DNA of 64,000 bases from an uncultured Clostridia bacterium (GTDB taxonomy: Bacteria; Bacillota; Clostridia; Christensenellales; CAG-917): NCBI GenBank assembly GCA_934277645.1, contig CAKQUX010000001.1, forward strand, positions 1 to 64,000, given 5' to 3'. A program made the position numbers and the translations under genes. Below, in pieces: positions 43,706-51,554 of this stretch. Every line of letters starts with the position of its first letter. The stretch's first letter is position 1. The notes below the pieces were generated by a model. It did not search any database and had not been told where the DNA came from. It worked only from the letters and a program-made list of their open reading frames with translations.

Positions 43706-45697
43706 TTATGTGACAAAAAGCACGGTATTTCGCTTGTCGACTTTTGCCCCCTTTAAAGGAAATTGTTCCGTTACGGTTTCGCCTTCGCCGTCCACTTCGT
43801 AATGCAATCCGAGTTCCTTTGCCTTTTTTATCGCGTCTTCGACGCTAAGTCCGACAAAATCCATAAGCTCGAACTCGTCGCCGATAATCTCATAATCCTT
43901 ATCCGTATAAGTCGGCGCGATATTCAGATAATCGAAAATTCCGCCGAATATTTCGCCTACGATAGGAGCGGCGACCAAACTTCCGTAATATACGCCGCCC
44001 TTCGGTTCGTTTACAATAAACAAAACGCCTATGTCTGCGCCCTCGGTTGTCGAAAAGCCCAAAAACGACGAGTAGTATTTGCCTTGGGCAATTCTTCCGT
44101 TTTCGTATTTTTGCGCAGTTCCCGTCTTGCCGATTATGCTGTATCCTGCTCTGTAAGCGCCCTTTCCGCTTCCGCCCTCAACAACGCCTCTTAGCAGTTC
44201 GCGCATAGTGTCGCTAGTAGATTTCTTTAAAACCTGCTCGCCTTGCGTAGATGAATTTATGCTCAAAGTTTTGTTCAGCGTCGTATCGACCGCGGTAGAC
44301 GCAATAAACGGACTTACGGTATATCCGCCGTTTACGACGCACGAGGTTGCCGTTAAAAGCTCGATAGGCGAACAAGCAATCGCCTGTCCGAAGCCTATTC
44401 TTGCAAGGTCTACGCTTTTTACCTTATCTCGTTTTATCGTTATTGCCTGAGTTTCGCCGAACATATCTATTCCGGTTTTAGACGTTAAGCCGTAAGCGTT
44501 CAAATAGTCGTAAAACTTATCCGTTCCGAGTCCTAATGCGCTATCCATAAATACGCAGTTACAACTTTGCGCGACGCCTTCCGCAAACGTCAAACTTCCG
44601 TGTCCTCTCGTTTTCCAACACTTTATGTTTTTGCCGTCGACCGTCCTGTGCCCCGAACAATAAAAGCCACTGCTCGGCGTATATACGCCTTCGTTTAATG
44701 CACTTGCCGCCGTCAAAATTTTAAAAGTCGAACCGGGTTCGTAAACGGTGGAAACTATTATGGATTTCGACGTCGAAAACAATTTCGTTATGTCGTCACG
44801 CGGCACGTTGTTAAGGTCAAACGACGGAGCTTCGGCAAGCGCCAAAACTTCGCCCGTTTTGTAGTTCATCACAACGCAAGCAACGCCCAACGGGTCGTAT
44901 GTCGCAACCGCTTTTGCCACGGCGGCCTCGGCAATTCTTTGAATATAATAATCGAGCGTGGTGACGACGTTTAACCCCCTTACGGACGGAATATAATAGC
45001 TTTCGTTTTTTCCTATCGGCCTGCCGACCAAGTCCGCTTCGCTTAAAATTTGCCCGTTTATGCCCTTTAAATACTTTTCGTAATACGCTTCAAGCCCCGT
45101 TTGCCCCACGCCGTCGCTCGACGTGAAGCCGAGCAGTTGCGTCATAAAATCACCGTAAGGATAATATCTGAAATTGTCTTCGGCATAATAAATGCCACTC
45201 TTTCCGCTAGCGTAAATTGCCGTAAGCTGTTCTTTTGTCACTGCGGAAGCGATAGTTACTTCGGACGCTCGTTTACTTACCTTTTCAAGCACTTTTTCGT
45301 AATCGAGATTTAAGACGCTCGACAAACATTTCGCAACGCCGTTCTTGTCTGTCACGGCATTAGGTCTGACGTATATCGTATATTTTGTTGCGGTGTCGGC
45401 AAGCGTAATTCCGTTTCTGTCTAAAATTTTACCTCGCGGCGCATCGGTCGGAACGTCGCGGAGCCATTGCGATATGGCTTTTGCAGTCAGCTCTTTCGAT
45501 TGTGCAACCATAACGTATGCAAGTTTTGCAAAAACGCCGATAAACAAAAATAAAAAAATCAACAGCAAAACAAACAGCCGTTTTGTAGGCGAATAATTTG
45601 TTTTGTTTTTAACTTTTTCGTGACTGCCACCTGTCGCGGCGGAATTGTTTGTTTTTTTAAATCGTATCGACCTTCTTTTCGGAAAAGGAAATTTCAT
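43706..45697 (-). CDS. Class b penicillin-binding protein with PASTA domain (SpoVD/FtsI type)
   Basis: A 663-residue transpeptidase. A basic cytosolic tail and one membrane segment (about 40-62) precede the dimerisation domain (PRGKILDRNG near residue 90) and the transpeptidase domain, with SxxK in EPGSTFKIL, SxN in SCNCVF and KTG in GKTGTAQKY. One PASTA domain ends the protein (DFVGLSVEDAIKKAKELG). Bacillus has pbpB and spoVD side by side; here one gene takes both places. The ATG at 45697 follows GAGG by 5 nt. Confidence 0.92.
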   Translation of the reverse strand: MKFPFPKRRSIRFKKTNNSAATGGSHEKVKNKTNYSPTKRLFVLLLIFLFLFIGVFAKLAYVMVAQSKELTAKAISQWLRDVPTDAPRGKILDRNGITLADTATKYTIYVRPNAVTDKNGVAKCLSSVLNLDYEKVLEKVSKRASEVTIASAVTKEQLTAIYASGKSGIYYAEDNFRYYPYGDFMTQLLGFTSSDGVGQTGLEAYYEKYLKGINGQILSEADLVGRPIGKNESYYIPSVRGLNVVTTLDYYIQRIAEAAVAKAVATYDPLGVACVVMNYKTGEVLALAEAPSFDLNNVPRDDITKLFSTSKSIIVSTVYEPGSTFKILTAASALNEGVYTPSSGFYCSGHRTVDGKNIKCWKTRGHGSLTFAEGVAQSCNCVFMDSALGLGTDKFYDYLNAYGLTSKTGIDMFGETQAITIKRDKVKSVDLARIGFGQAIACSPIELLTATSCVVNGGYTVSPFIASTAVDTTLNKTLSINSSTQGEQVLKKSTSDTMRELLRGVVEGGSGKGAYRAGYSIIGKTGTAQKYENGRIAQGKYYSSFLGFSTTEGADIGVLFIVNEPKGGVYYGSLVAAPIVGEIFGGIFDYLNIAPTYTDKDYEIIGDEFELMDFVGLSVEDAIKKAKELGLHYEVDGEGETVTEQFPLKGAKVDKRNTVLFVT

Positions 45698-46095
45698 AAG
45701 CACCTCAAATATAGATACTCGCGAAAATTAAAAAGTAGACTAATATAGCCTATTTGAACTCTATCTACACTATCAAAATTACAAATTTTTCATTATAGGC
45801 TTTGCAAAATTTAAATTGATAATTACATTTTAAAAACAATAATTTAATAGAATTATTAAATAATAATCTGACTATTAAAAATCTAACTATTAAAATAAAT
45901 AATGAATTATTAAATTAAAAAAAAATGTTTATTAAAAAAACGGCACTCAAATAGACTTCGGAAAAGTTGCAAATACTGTTGCTATTAATAAATTACTATT
46001 TTCATTAAATTGTCATTATTAAATTACTATCTTCATTAAATCATATCATTATTTATAGTCCAAAATTTAAAGTCAAAACAAATTTTTAAGTAAAA
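45698..46095. repeat. AT-rich spacer with degenerate TATTAAA units
   Basis: ACTATTAAA and CATTAAAT-type units recur about every 16-18 bp between 45845 and 46060. No ORF. TATAAT occurs on the minus strand but with no fitting -35, so I could not place the PBP gene's promoter. Confidence 0.5.
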
Positions 46096-46122
46096 GAAAA
46101 AAATCCCGTAAAGGGACTTTTT
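46096..46122 (-). terminator. Terminator of the mraZ-rsmH-ftsL-slot unit
   Basis: On the minus strand TCCC and GGGA close on TTTAC, extended by A-T pairs, with seven T following. Confidence 0.75.
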
Positions 46123-46188
46123 CCAAATTCTTTGCAGAATTTAATTTGATTCAAGTTGTTAGGATTATGTATATTGCAGTATCACATA

Positions 46189-47163
46189 TTATTTAGTTAG
46201 AGAATCGCATAGCTTATCAAACCAATTCGTATTGACAACATATCCATAATCGGAATGAGCGTAGCCGCTTGATGCGTCAACGCCTTCGAGCGTAACCGAA
46301 TACGCTCCCGTGTCCGCGCTCGTCACCGCCGTTCCGGCATTTATGCCGGCAGCGTTTACGATAATCAAAGTTGCCACCAAAACGATTACGGCAATGTAAA
46401 CGGCAAGAATAATTTTGCCTTTTACGTTCTTCGTTCTGCCCTTAGGCGACTTTGCTCTCGCGGCGTGAAAACCTTGCTTAGGAGCAATGGCTCTCGGATT
46501 TTGTTCTCTTACGGAAGTATATGACAATCTGTCATACAAAGTATCCGCGCTTTCGTTTGTATAATCTGAATTCATTTCACGGCGAGCATTTTCAAGGAAT
46601 CTGTCGCCATATCTGTCGTTTTGTTCATAATTTGCGACATCGGCGGTATATTCACCGGCGTATGCGTCGTAATTTTGTTCGCTTCTATATTGCGATTGCG
46701 GACGAGTGAGCTTTGCAAAAACAGGGTCTTGACCGAAATAGTTGATTTCTCTGCCTGCGTCTGCCGCTTGTCTGCCATAACTTTGACGGTAATTTACCGA
46801 ATTGTCATAGTTTTGACTTGCATAACCGCGTCCGTTGTCGTAAGCGTTATAATCGCCGTACGATTGCTCATAACCACCCGAATATCTTGCGGTATAATCG
46901 TCGTATCCGTTTTCCGAACGTCTTGGCTCTATGTATTCTCTTTCTGCCGAACGGCTGTCAAAACGGCCGTAGTTTTCATAACGGTCACGATTTTCAAAGC
47001 GGTCGCCGCGGAAGTCACGTCCTCCGTTTTGTCTTTGCGCAAACTTTTGGTCTAATCTTTGCTCGAATTCGCTGTAGCTTTGCGGCATTTCGTCAAAGCT
47101 ATCACGCATATTTCTTCTCGATTTTGTCTGGACGTCGAGAACGTCTTGAATCGTCAATGACAT
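46189..47163 (-). CDS. Disordered single-pass membrane protein in the ftsL position
   Basis: A 324-residue protein between rsmH and the division PBP, where firmicutes encode FtsL. Residues about 30-235 are low-complexity, rich in Arg, Asp, Tyr, Gly, Asn and Ser (GRDFRGDRFENRDRYENYGR). A basic stretch (KSPKGRTKNVKGK) precedes one transmembrane segment (about 250-270), and about 55 residues follow outside. Topology (cytosol in, short outside) is that of FtsL, but FtsL is about 100-130 residues with a leucine-zipper ectodomain, not seen here. GGAGGG precedes the ATG. Identity as an FtsL replacement is inference from position. Confidence 0.7.
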   Translation of the reverse strand: MSLTIQDVLDVQTKSRRNMRDSFDEMPQSYSEFEQRLDQKFAQRQNGGRDFRGDRFENRDRYENYGRFDSRSAEREYIEPRRSENGYDDYTARYSGGYEQSYGDYNAYDNGRGYASQNYDNSVNYRQSYGRQAADAGREINYFGQDPVFAKLTRPQSQYRSEQNYDAYAGEYTADVANYEQNDRYGDRFLENARREMNSDYTNESADTLYDRLSYTSVREQNPRAIAPKQGFHAARAKSPKGRTKNVKGKIILAVYIAVIVLVATLIIVNAAGINAGTAVTSADTGAYSVTLEGVDASSGYAHSDYGYVVNTNWFDKLCDSLTK

Positions 47164-47175
47164 AATGCCCTCCTT

Positions 47176-48108
47176 CTATACTCTTTCGGCAACTCTCAGT
47201 TTTGCGCTTTCCGCTCTTGAATTTGCCTGTAATTCCTCTTCCGATGCAGTTATCGGCTTTTTGTTTAAAATTTTAATTTCTCTGCGCTTTCCGCACACAC
47301 ATTTCGGCAAGCTCTTGTCGCAAATGCAATCGGTTTCCAATTCCTTAAAGCAATTTTTTACTATTCTGTCTTCAAGCGAATGGAACGATATGATTGCGAT
47401 TCTTCCGCCGACTTTAAGCGATTTTGCCAAGAAATCAACAGTTCCGTAAAGTTCGTCAAGTTCGCCGTTTACTTCGATTCGGATTGCTTGAAAGGTTCGT
47501 TTTGCAGGATGTCCGAATTTCCATCTGACCGAAGGCGGATAACAATCTTCAACGATTTTGGCAAGTTCGGCTGTCGTTCTTATGCTTTCTTTTGCTCTGA
47601 CTGCCGCTATCCTTTCCGCTATTCTTCTGGCAAACTTATCTTCGCCGTATTCCGCAATAATTCTTTCGAGCTTTGCAACCGAATATTCGTTTACGACGTT
47701 AAACGCCGTCAAATATTGGTCTTGATTCATTCTCATATCGAGCGGAGCGTCTTTAATGTAAGAAAAGCCGCGTTCCGAATTGTCGATTTGATAGGACGAA
47801 ACTCCGAGATCCAAAAGCACTCCGTCTAGCTTATCTACGCCCGCTTTTTCAAGTATGCGTTCCGCATTTTTGAAATCGTCGTGGACGAAAGTGATTTTAT
47901 CGCGATACTCTTTAAGTCTTTCGCCTGCAAACAGAATTGCTTCGGCGTCTTTATCCACACAGATAAGTCTGCCGCCCGTCAATCTCTTTGCGATTTCAAG
48001 CGAATGACCACCACCGCCGAGCGTTCCGTCAAAATAAACGCCGTTTGGGTTGATATTAAGTCCGTTTATACACTCGTTCAAAAGAACGGGAATATGATTA
48101 AAGTCCAT
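47176..48108 (-). CDS. rsmH: 16S rRNA (cytosine(1402)-N(4))-methyltransferase
   Basis: A 310-residue SAM-dependent methyltransferase. N-terminal HIPVLLNE, SAM motif DGTLGGGGHS, DLGVSSYQ and KRTFQAIRIEVN. Cysteines near residue 270 (CICDKSLPKCVCGK) are those of the family's variable insert. The start overlaps mraZ by 11 bp. Confidence 0.95.
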   Translation of the reverse strand: MDFNHIPVLLNECINGLNINPNGVYFDGTLGGGGHSLEIAKRLTGGRLICVDKDAEAILFAGERLKEYRDKITFVHDDFKNAERILEKAGVDKLDGVLLDLGVSSYQIDNSERGFSYIKDAPLDMRMNQDQYLTAFNVVNEYSVAKLERIIAEYGEDKFARRIAERIAAVRAKESIRTTAELAKIVEDCYPPSVRWKFGHPAKRTFQAIRIEVNGELDELYGTVDFLAKSLKVGGRIAIISFHSLEDRIVKNCFKELETDCICDKSLPKCVCGKRREIKILNKKPITASEEELQANSRAESAKLRVAERV

Positions 48109-48544
48109 ATTTTTTCAACTTCTCTATCATTGCGCTGAGATTGCTCTTTTCAAGCACCGAGAACTTGCGTTCCCAAGTTTCAGCCGCCCAAATTTCGACG
48201 TAATCGAATTTGCCTACGAAAACGATTTCTTTGTTGATTTGCGCCATTTTCTTCAAATCGGAAGGCAAAGTGACTCGTCCTTGCGCGTCTTCCTTGACTT
48301 CGCTTGTGTGGCTGAGCAAGAAAGTCGCAGGATCTTGACCGTCGTTATCGAATATAGAAATATTCGCGCGGCTCTTTTCCATCATTTCTTTTGCTCTTTG
48401 TTCAGGTAAAAGTAAAATACAGTCATTGTCTGCCGGAACGAAATACAAAGGCGCCTGCAAACATTCTTTATATTTTGCAGGTATTCTTGCCCTATTTTTT
48501 TCGTCAATGCTGTGACGAACGTATCCCGTTAATATTCCTGACAT
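48098..48544 (-). CDS. mraZ: Transcriptional regulator MraZ
   Basis: A 148-residue AbrB-fold protein with two SpoVT-like halves, each with a DxxGR-type motif: DEKNRARIPAKYKE and DAQGRVTLPSDLKK. MraZ autoregulates the division and cell-wall cluster. First gene of the cluster, with a short leader. GGGTG precedes the ATG. Confidence 0.94.
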   Translation of the reverse strand: MSGILTGYVRHSIDEKNRARIPAKYKECLQAPLYFVPADNDCILLLPEQRAKEMMEKSRANISIFDNDGQDPATFLLSHTSEVKEDAQGRVTLPSDLKKMAQINKEIVFVGKFDYVEIWAAETWERKFSVLEKSNLSAMIEKLKKYGL

Positions 48545-48573
48545 ATTTCACCCTTTGGTACCTTTGTGTCACT

Positions 48574-48602
48574 ATATTACCATACATTTTGACCACCGTC
48601 AA
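48574..48602 (-). promoter_or_regulatory. Sigma-A promoter of mraZ with possible MraZ operator
   Basis: On the minus strand TTGACG (48597-48602) is 17 bp from TAATAT (48574-48579). GTGGT occurs twice 10 bp apart around the -35, the type of short direct repeat bound by MraZ. Feedback repression is inferred. Confidence 0.75.
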
Positions 48603-48884
48603 CCACTTTGACAAAAAAACGCTACATTCCTTTATTCATACGGTTTATAGCGATTGATAAAATTTTTTTTGATTTAATTTTAGTTTACTTATTAATCATA
48701 TACATTTACAAGTAAACTATATTAGTTTACTATTTAACCGTTTGAGAATATTTTCGGTTTTTCAAGCGATTCAATTAAAAAATATGGATTATTTGCCTTA
48801 AAATTTGGCCTATTTTAAAGAAAAATAACATTGAATTTTAAAAACGTGGTCAAATGATTTTAGCGATTTTTCTCAAATCTCGAA

Positions 48885-48911
48885 ACCTTAATATCCGTTC
48901 GTCATATATTA
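48885..48911 (+). promoter_or_regulatory. SigK-type promoter
   Basis: AC (48885-48886), 16 bp, then CATATATTA (48903-48911) matches the Bacillus sigma-K pattern AC-N16/17-CATANNNTA exactly. A strong AGGAGGT site (48921-48927) follows. The upstream stretch 48603-48884 is AT-rich with no feature I recognise. Confidence 0.55.
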
Positions 48912-48933
48912 AATTAGAACAGGAGGTACGTTT

Positions 48934-49596
48934 ATGTCATTTTGTAATTGCAATGGCGATAAAATTCCGGGAGCTATAAACGGCAATCCGCTTTACGGGC
49001 TCTGCGAAAAAGCGTGCATTCAGGTCAACAGAGTTTTCGACGCCTGTATGACGCAATCGTCAAACGAGCAAGTAACGCTCGTATTATCAAATCTTACTCC
49101 GGCAAGCCCGACCACTCCGCTAACGTTTGTAAGCGCGGTATCGAGTTCCGTAAAAGGAGTACTTAGCGGCGTAACGGTTACGCCACTCACCGACCGCGCA
49201 GGCTATTCGAGAGTTCAAGCAACCGTCACGATTCCTATCGAAGTTATATACGCCGACGCAAACGGCGTTGCAGGCAAAGCGACTTCGAGCTATTCGACAA
49301 GCCTTGACGTTGTCCTCAGCGTGCCGGACAATGCGGTAATCCCTGTCACTATCGACAGCACCGTAAATTTCGTTTCGCTCAATGGAACGTATCAAGACAC
49401 AAACACGTTTGTGGTCACTTGCTGCTCTACAGTAATTTTGAAAGTGGTCGCAGAGGTAGAACTTTTAGTTCCGACCTACGGATATCCGCAAATTCCTACT
49501 TGCCAACCGTATTCGGAAGAAATTTGCTCGGGCGTTTTCGATTTGCCGTTGTTCCCTAGCGGCGGCAATTTCACGACAAACAACAATAACAATTGA
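48934..49596 (+). CDS. Cysteine-containing orphan protein, candidate spore-layer component
   Basis: A 220-residue protein I do not recognise. The N terminus is cysteine-rich (SFCNCNG, LCEKACIQ, FDACM); the middle (about 45-185) is Ser/Thr/Val-rich beta-type sequence with a CC pair near residue 166; the end is Pro/Cys-containing followed by an Asn tract. There is no signal peptide or membrane segment. A SigK-type promoter upstream suggests late mother-cell expression and a place in the spore coat or outer layer, but no coat family is matched. It is transcribed alone, ending in a terminator. Confidence 0.7.
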   Translation: MSFCNCNGDKIPGAINGNPLYGLCEKACIQVNRVFDACMTQSSNEQVTLVLSNLTPASPTTPLTFVSAVSSSVKGVLSGVTVTPLTDRAGYSRVQATVTIPIEVIYADANGVAGKATSSYSTSLDVVLSVPDNAVIPVTIDSTVNFVSLNGTYQDTNTFVVTCCSTVILKVVAEVELLVPTYGYPQIPTCQPYSEEICSGVFDLPLFPSGGNFTTNNNNN

Positions 49597-49618
49597 CGTT
49601 GCCTGCTGTCAGTTAAAA

Positions 49619-49642
49619 GAAGGAGCGAAAGCTCCTTTTTTT
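49619..49642 (+). terminator. Terminator of the orphan protein gene
   Basis: AAGGAGC and GCTCCTT close on GAAA and are followed by a T run. Confidence 0.88.
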
Positions 49643-49974
49643 AATTGCAGTTTTGGTCAGGACTTATGTGTTGTTGTTTAGTTGTGATTTAGTTTAGTTG
49701 TTTTTATTTTAATTAGTTTAGATGTTTAGATCTTGATTTAATTTAATTGCGATTAAGCCTTGGTTTATTGTTCCAAATTCAGAATTAGTCTAGTTATATT
49801 CTCACTTATAAAACACAACTTGCAATTTATATTTTCTTTCATTTAATTTTGATTAGCAAAAGCATTTTATAAAATTATTGAATAATCATCAATCGCTTCG
49901 TAAAAAACGAGCAATTTATAACTAACACAACAGGCTACAATCTTTGTTTAATGTTTAATATTTATTGCACGCTG
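49643..49974. repeat. AT-rich spacer with TTTAGTT-type units
   Basis: TTTAGTTG, TTTAGATG and TTTAATTG variants recur in 49675-49765. No ORF or RNA is visible in the rest. Confidence 0.4.
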
Positions 49975-50003
49975 TTGCTCAAAAAAATTTTTTATGTTAA
50001 AAT
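49975..50003 (+). promoter_or_regulatory. Promoter with -10 element 6 nt before the ATG
   Basis: TTGCTC (49975-49980), 17 bp, TAAAAT (49998-50003), then GTTCGT and ATG. The expected start of transcription coincides with the A of the start codon, and no ribosome binding site exists, so the mRNA would be leaderless. Confidence 0.6.
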
Positions 50004-50009
50004 GTTCGT

Positions 50010-50702
50010 ATGAAAATCTTTGCAATAAGCGACCTACATTTATCGACCGCCGTCGAAAAACCTATGGATATATTCGGTGACGGCTGGCTCGGACATTTTG
50101 ACAAAATTAAAGAAGATTGGAATAATAAAGTCTCGGACGATGATCTTGTTCTTATAGGCGGCGACACTTCGTGGGGGTCTAACCTTGACGAAGCCGAACC
50201 CGACCTCATTCAACTTAAAGACTTAAAAGGCAAAAAAATCGTTTTGAGAGGAAATCACGATTATTGGTGGAATTCATTAAGCAAAATTTCATCAAGATTT
50301 CCGTATCTGAATTTTTTGCAGAACAATTGCTACGCTTTTGACGGATTTATCGTGTGCGGAAGCCGTGGCTGGAACATAGCAAGCGAAAATTCTTCCGACG
50401 AAGACAAAAAGATTTATGAGCGTGAACTTATGCGCTTAGAACTTTCGATAAAACAAGCAATCGACAAGCAAAAAAACGGCGAAGTTCTTATCGCTCTACT
50501 TCACTATCCGCCGTTTGAAGCCGATTTCAAAGACACGGCGGTTACAAAACTGCTCGAACAATACGGCGTAAGTAAAGTCCTTTACGGGCACTTACACGGA
50601 AAAGAAGTGCGAGTTAAACCGCGATACGTCAAAAACGGCATAGAATACATTTTAACGTCGTGCGACCTTATCGATTTTAAACTTGTAGAGGTAAAACTAT
50701 GA
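50010..50702 (+). CDS. Metallophosphoesterase
   Basis: A 230-residue calcineurin-like phosphoesterase with the full metal site: DLHLS, GGDTSWG, RGNHDYWW, LLHYPPF and YGHLHG. These enzymes hydrolyse phosphomonoesters or diesters; substrate unknown for this subgroup. It overlaps engB by 4 bp, so the two are co-translated. No Shine-Dalgarno precedes the ATG; the promoter geometry suggests a leaderless transcript. Confidence 0.9.
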   Translation: MKIFAISDLHLSTAVEKPMDIFGDGWLGHFDKIKEDWNNKVSDDDLVLIGGDTSWGSNLDEAEPDLIQLKDLKGKKIVLRGNHDYWWNSLSKISSRFPYLNFLQNNCYAFDGFIVCGSRGWNIASENSSDEDKKIYERELMRLELSIKQAIDKQKNGEVLIALLHYPPFEADFKDTAVTKLLEQYGVSKVLYGHLHGKEVRVKPRYVKNGIEYILTSCDLIDFKLVEVKL

Positions 50703-51283
50703 TTAAACAAGCAAAATTCGTTACGTCGGTTGCCGACAAGAAAAACATACCCGATTATCACGTTCCCGAAATCGCCATCGCAGGCAAATCGAACGTCGGG
50801 AAATCGAGTTTGATAAACTATCTTACAAACCAGAAAAAACTCGCAAAAACCTCGTCCGAACCGGGAAGAACCAGATTGCTGAACTATTTTGAAATAAACA
50901 ACGGCGAGTATTATTTTGTTGACCTGCCCGGCTACGGCTTTGCAAAAGTCGCAAAAACCGAAAAAGCAAAATGGGGCGACCTGATAGAAACTTATCTTTC
51001 TTCATCGGGCAATCTCAAAAACGTTTTCGTCCTGCTTGACATACGCCACGAGCCGACCGAAGACGACAAAACGATGATAAATTATCTTTATCAAACGAGT
51101 ACGCCGTTTACTATCATTGCCACGAAAGCCGACAAGCTGAGCAAGCAACAAACGAGAAAAGCTCTTTTGGTCATTTCGAGCGCAACAGGCGTCGGAGTAG
51201 ACAATATTATCGTAACTTCCGTGCAGGCTCGCCAAGGCAAAGAGCAAGTAGAAGCTCGTATCGACCAAATTTTAAACAACTGA
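50699..51283 (+). CDS. engB: Ribosome-biogenesis GTPase EngB/YsxC
   Basis: A 194-residue GTPase needed for 50S subunit assembly. G1 is GKSNVGKSSL near residue 30, G3 is DLPGYGFAKV, and G4 is TKADK. In Bacillus the gene follows lon; here it faces lon convergently. GAGG precedes the ATG. Confidence 0.94.
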   Translation: MIKQAKFVTSVADKKNIPDYHVPEIAIAGKSNVGKSSLINYLTNQKKLAKTSSEPGRTRLLNYFEINNGEYYFVDLPGYGFAKVAKTEKAKWGDLIETYLSSSGNLKNVFVLLDIRHEPTEDDKTMINYLYQTSTPFTIIATKADKLSKQQTRKALLVISSATGVGVDNIIVTSVQARQGKEQVEARIDQILNN

Positions 51284-51306
51284 CAAAAAAAATTTAAGTT
51301 TCCAAG

Positions 51307-51366
51307 ACTTAAATGCCTGACAATTAACTTAAATGGCCGCCAATTTTAAATTACTGACAATTATTT
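51307..51366. repeat. Tandem 20-bp repeat, three copies
   Basis: ACTTAAATGCCTGACAATTA (51307-51326) is followed by ACTTAAATGGCCGCCAATTT (51327-51346) and a diverged third copy around TTAAATTACTGACAATTATT (51346-51366). It lies between engB and its terminator. Confidence 0.75.
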
Positions 51367-51446
51367 AAATGATTGATAAATAATAGACAAAACTTAGATA
51401 ATTTTAAATCAGTTTAAGTCGACCGAAATTCAATCAACACATAATA

Positions 51447-51480
51447 AAAAGCCATATATCAATTACGATATATGGCTTTT
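51447..51480. terminator. Bidirectional terminator between engB and lon
   Basis: AAAAGCCATATATC and GATATATGGCTTTT enclose AATTAC; A and T runs serve both converging genes. Confidence 0.88.
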
Positions 51481-51554
51481 GTTATATTTTGCTAATCCGA
51501 CTTTTTCGTTTATAGCCGACTAACGATTTGACGCTTGCGCAATCGCATCGTAAA

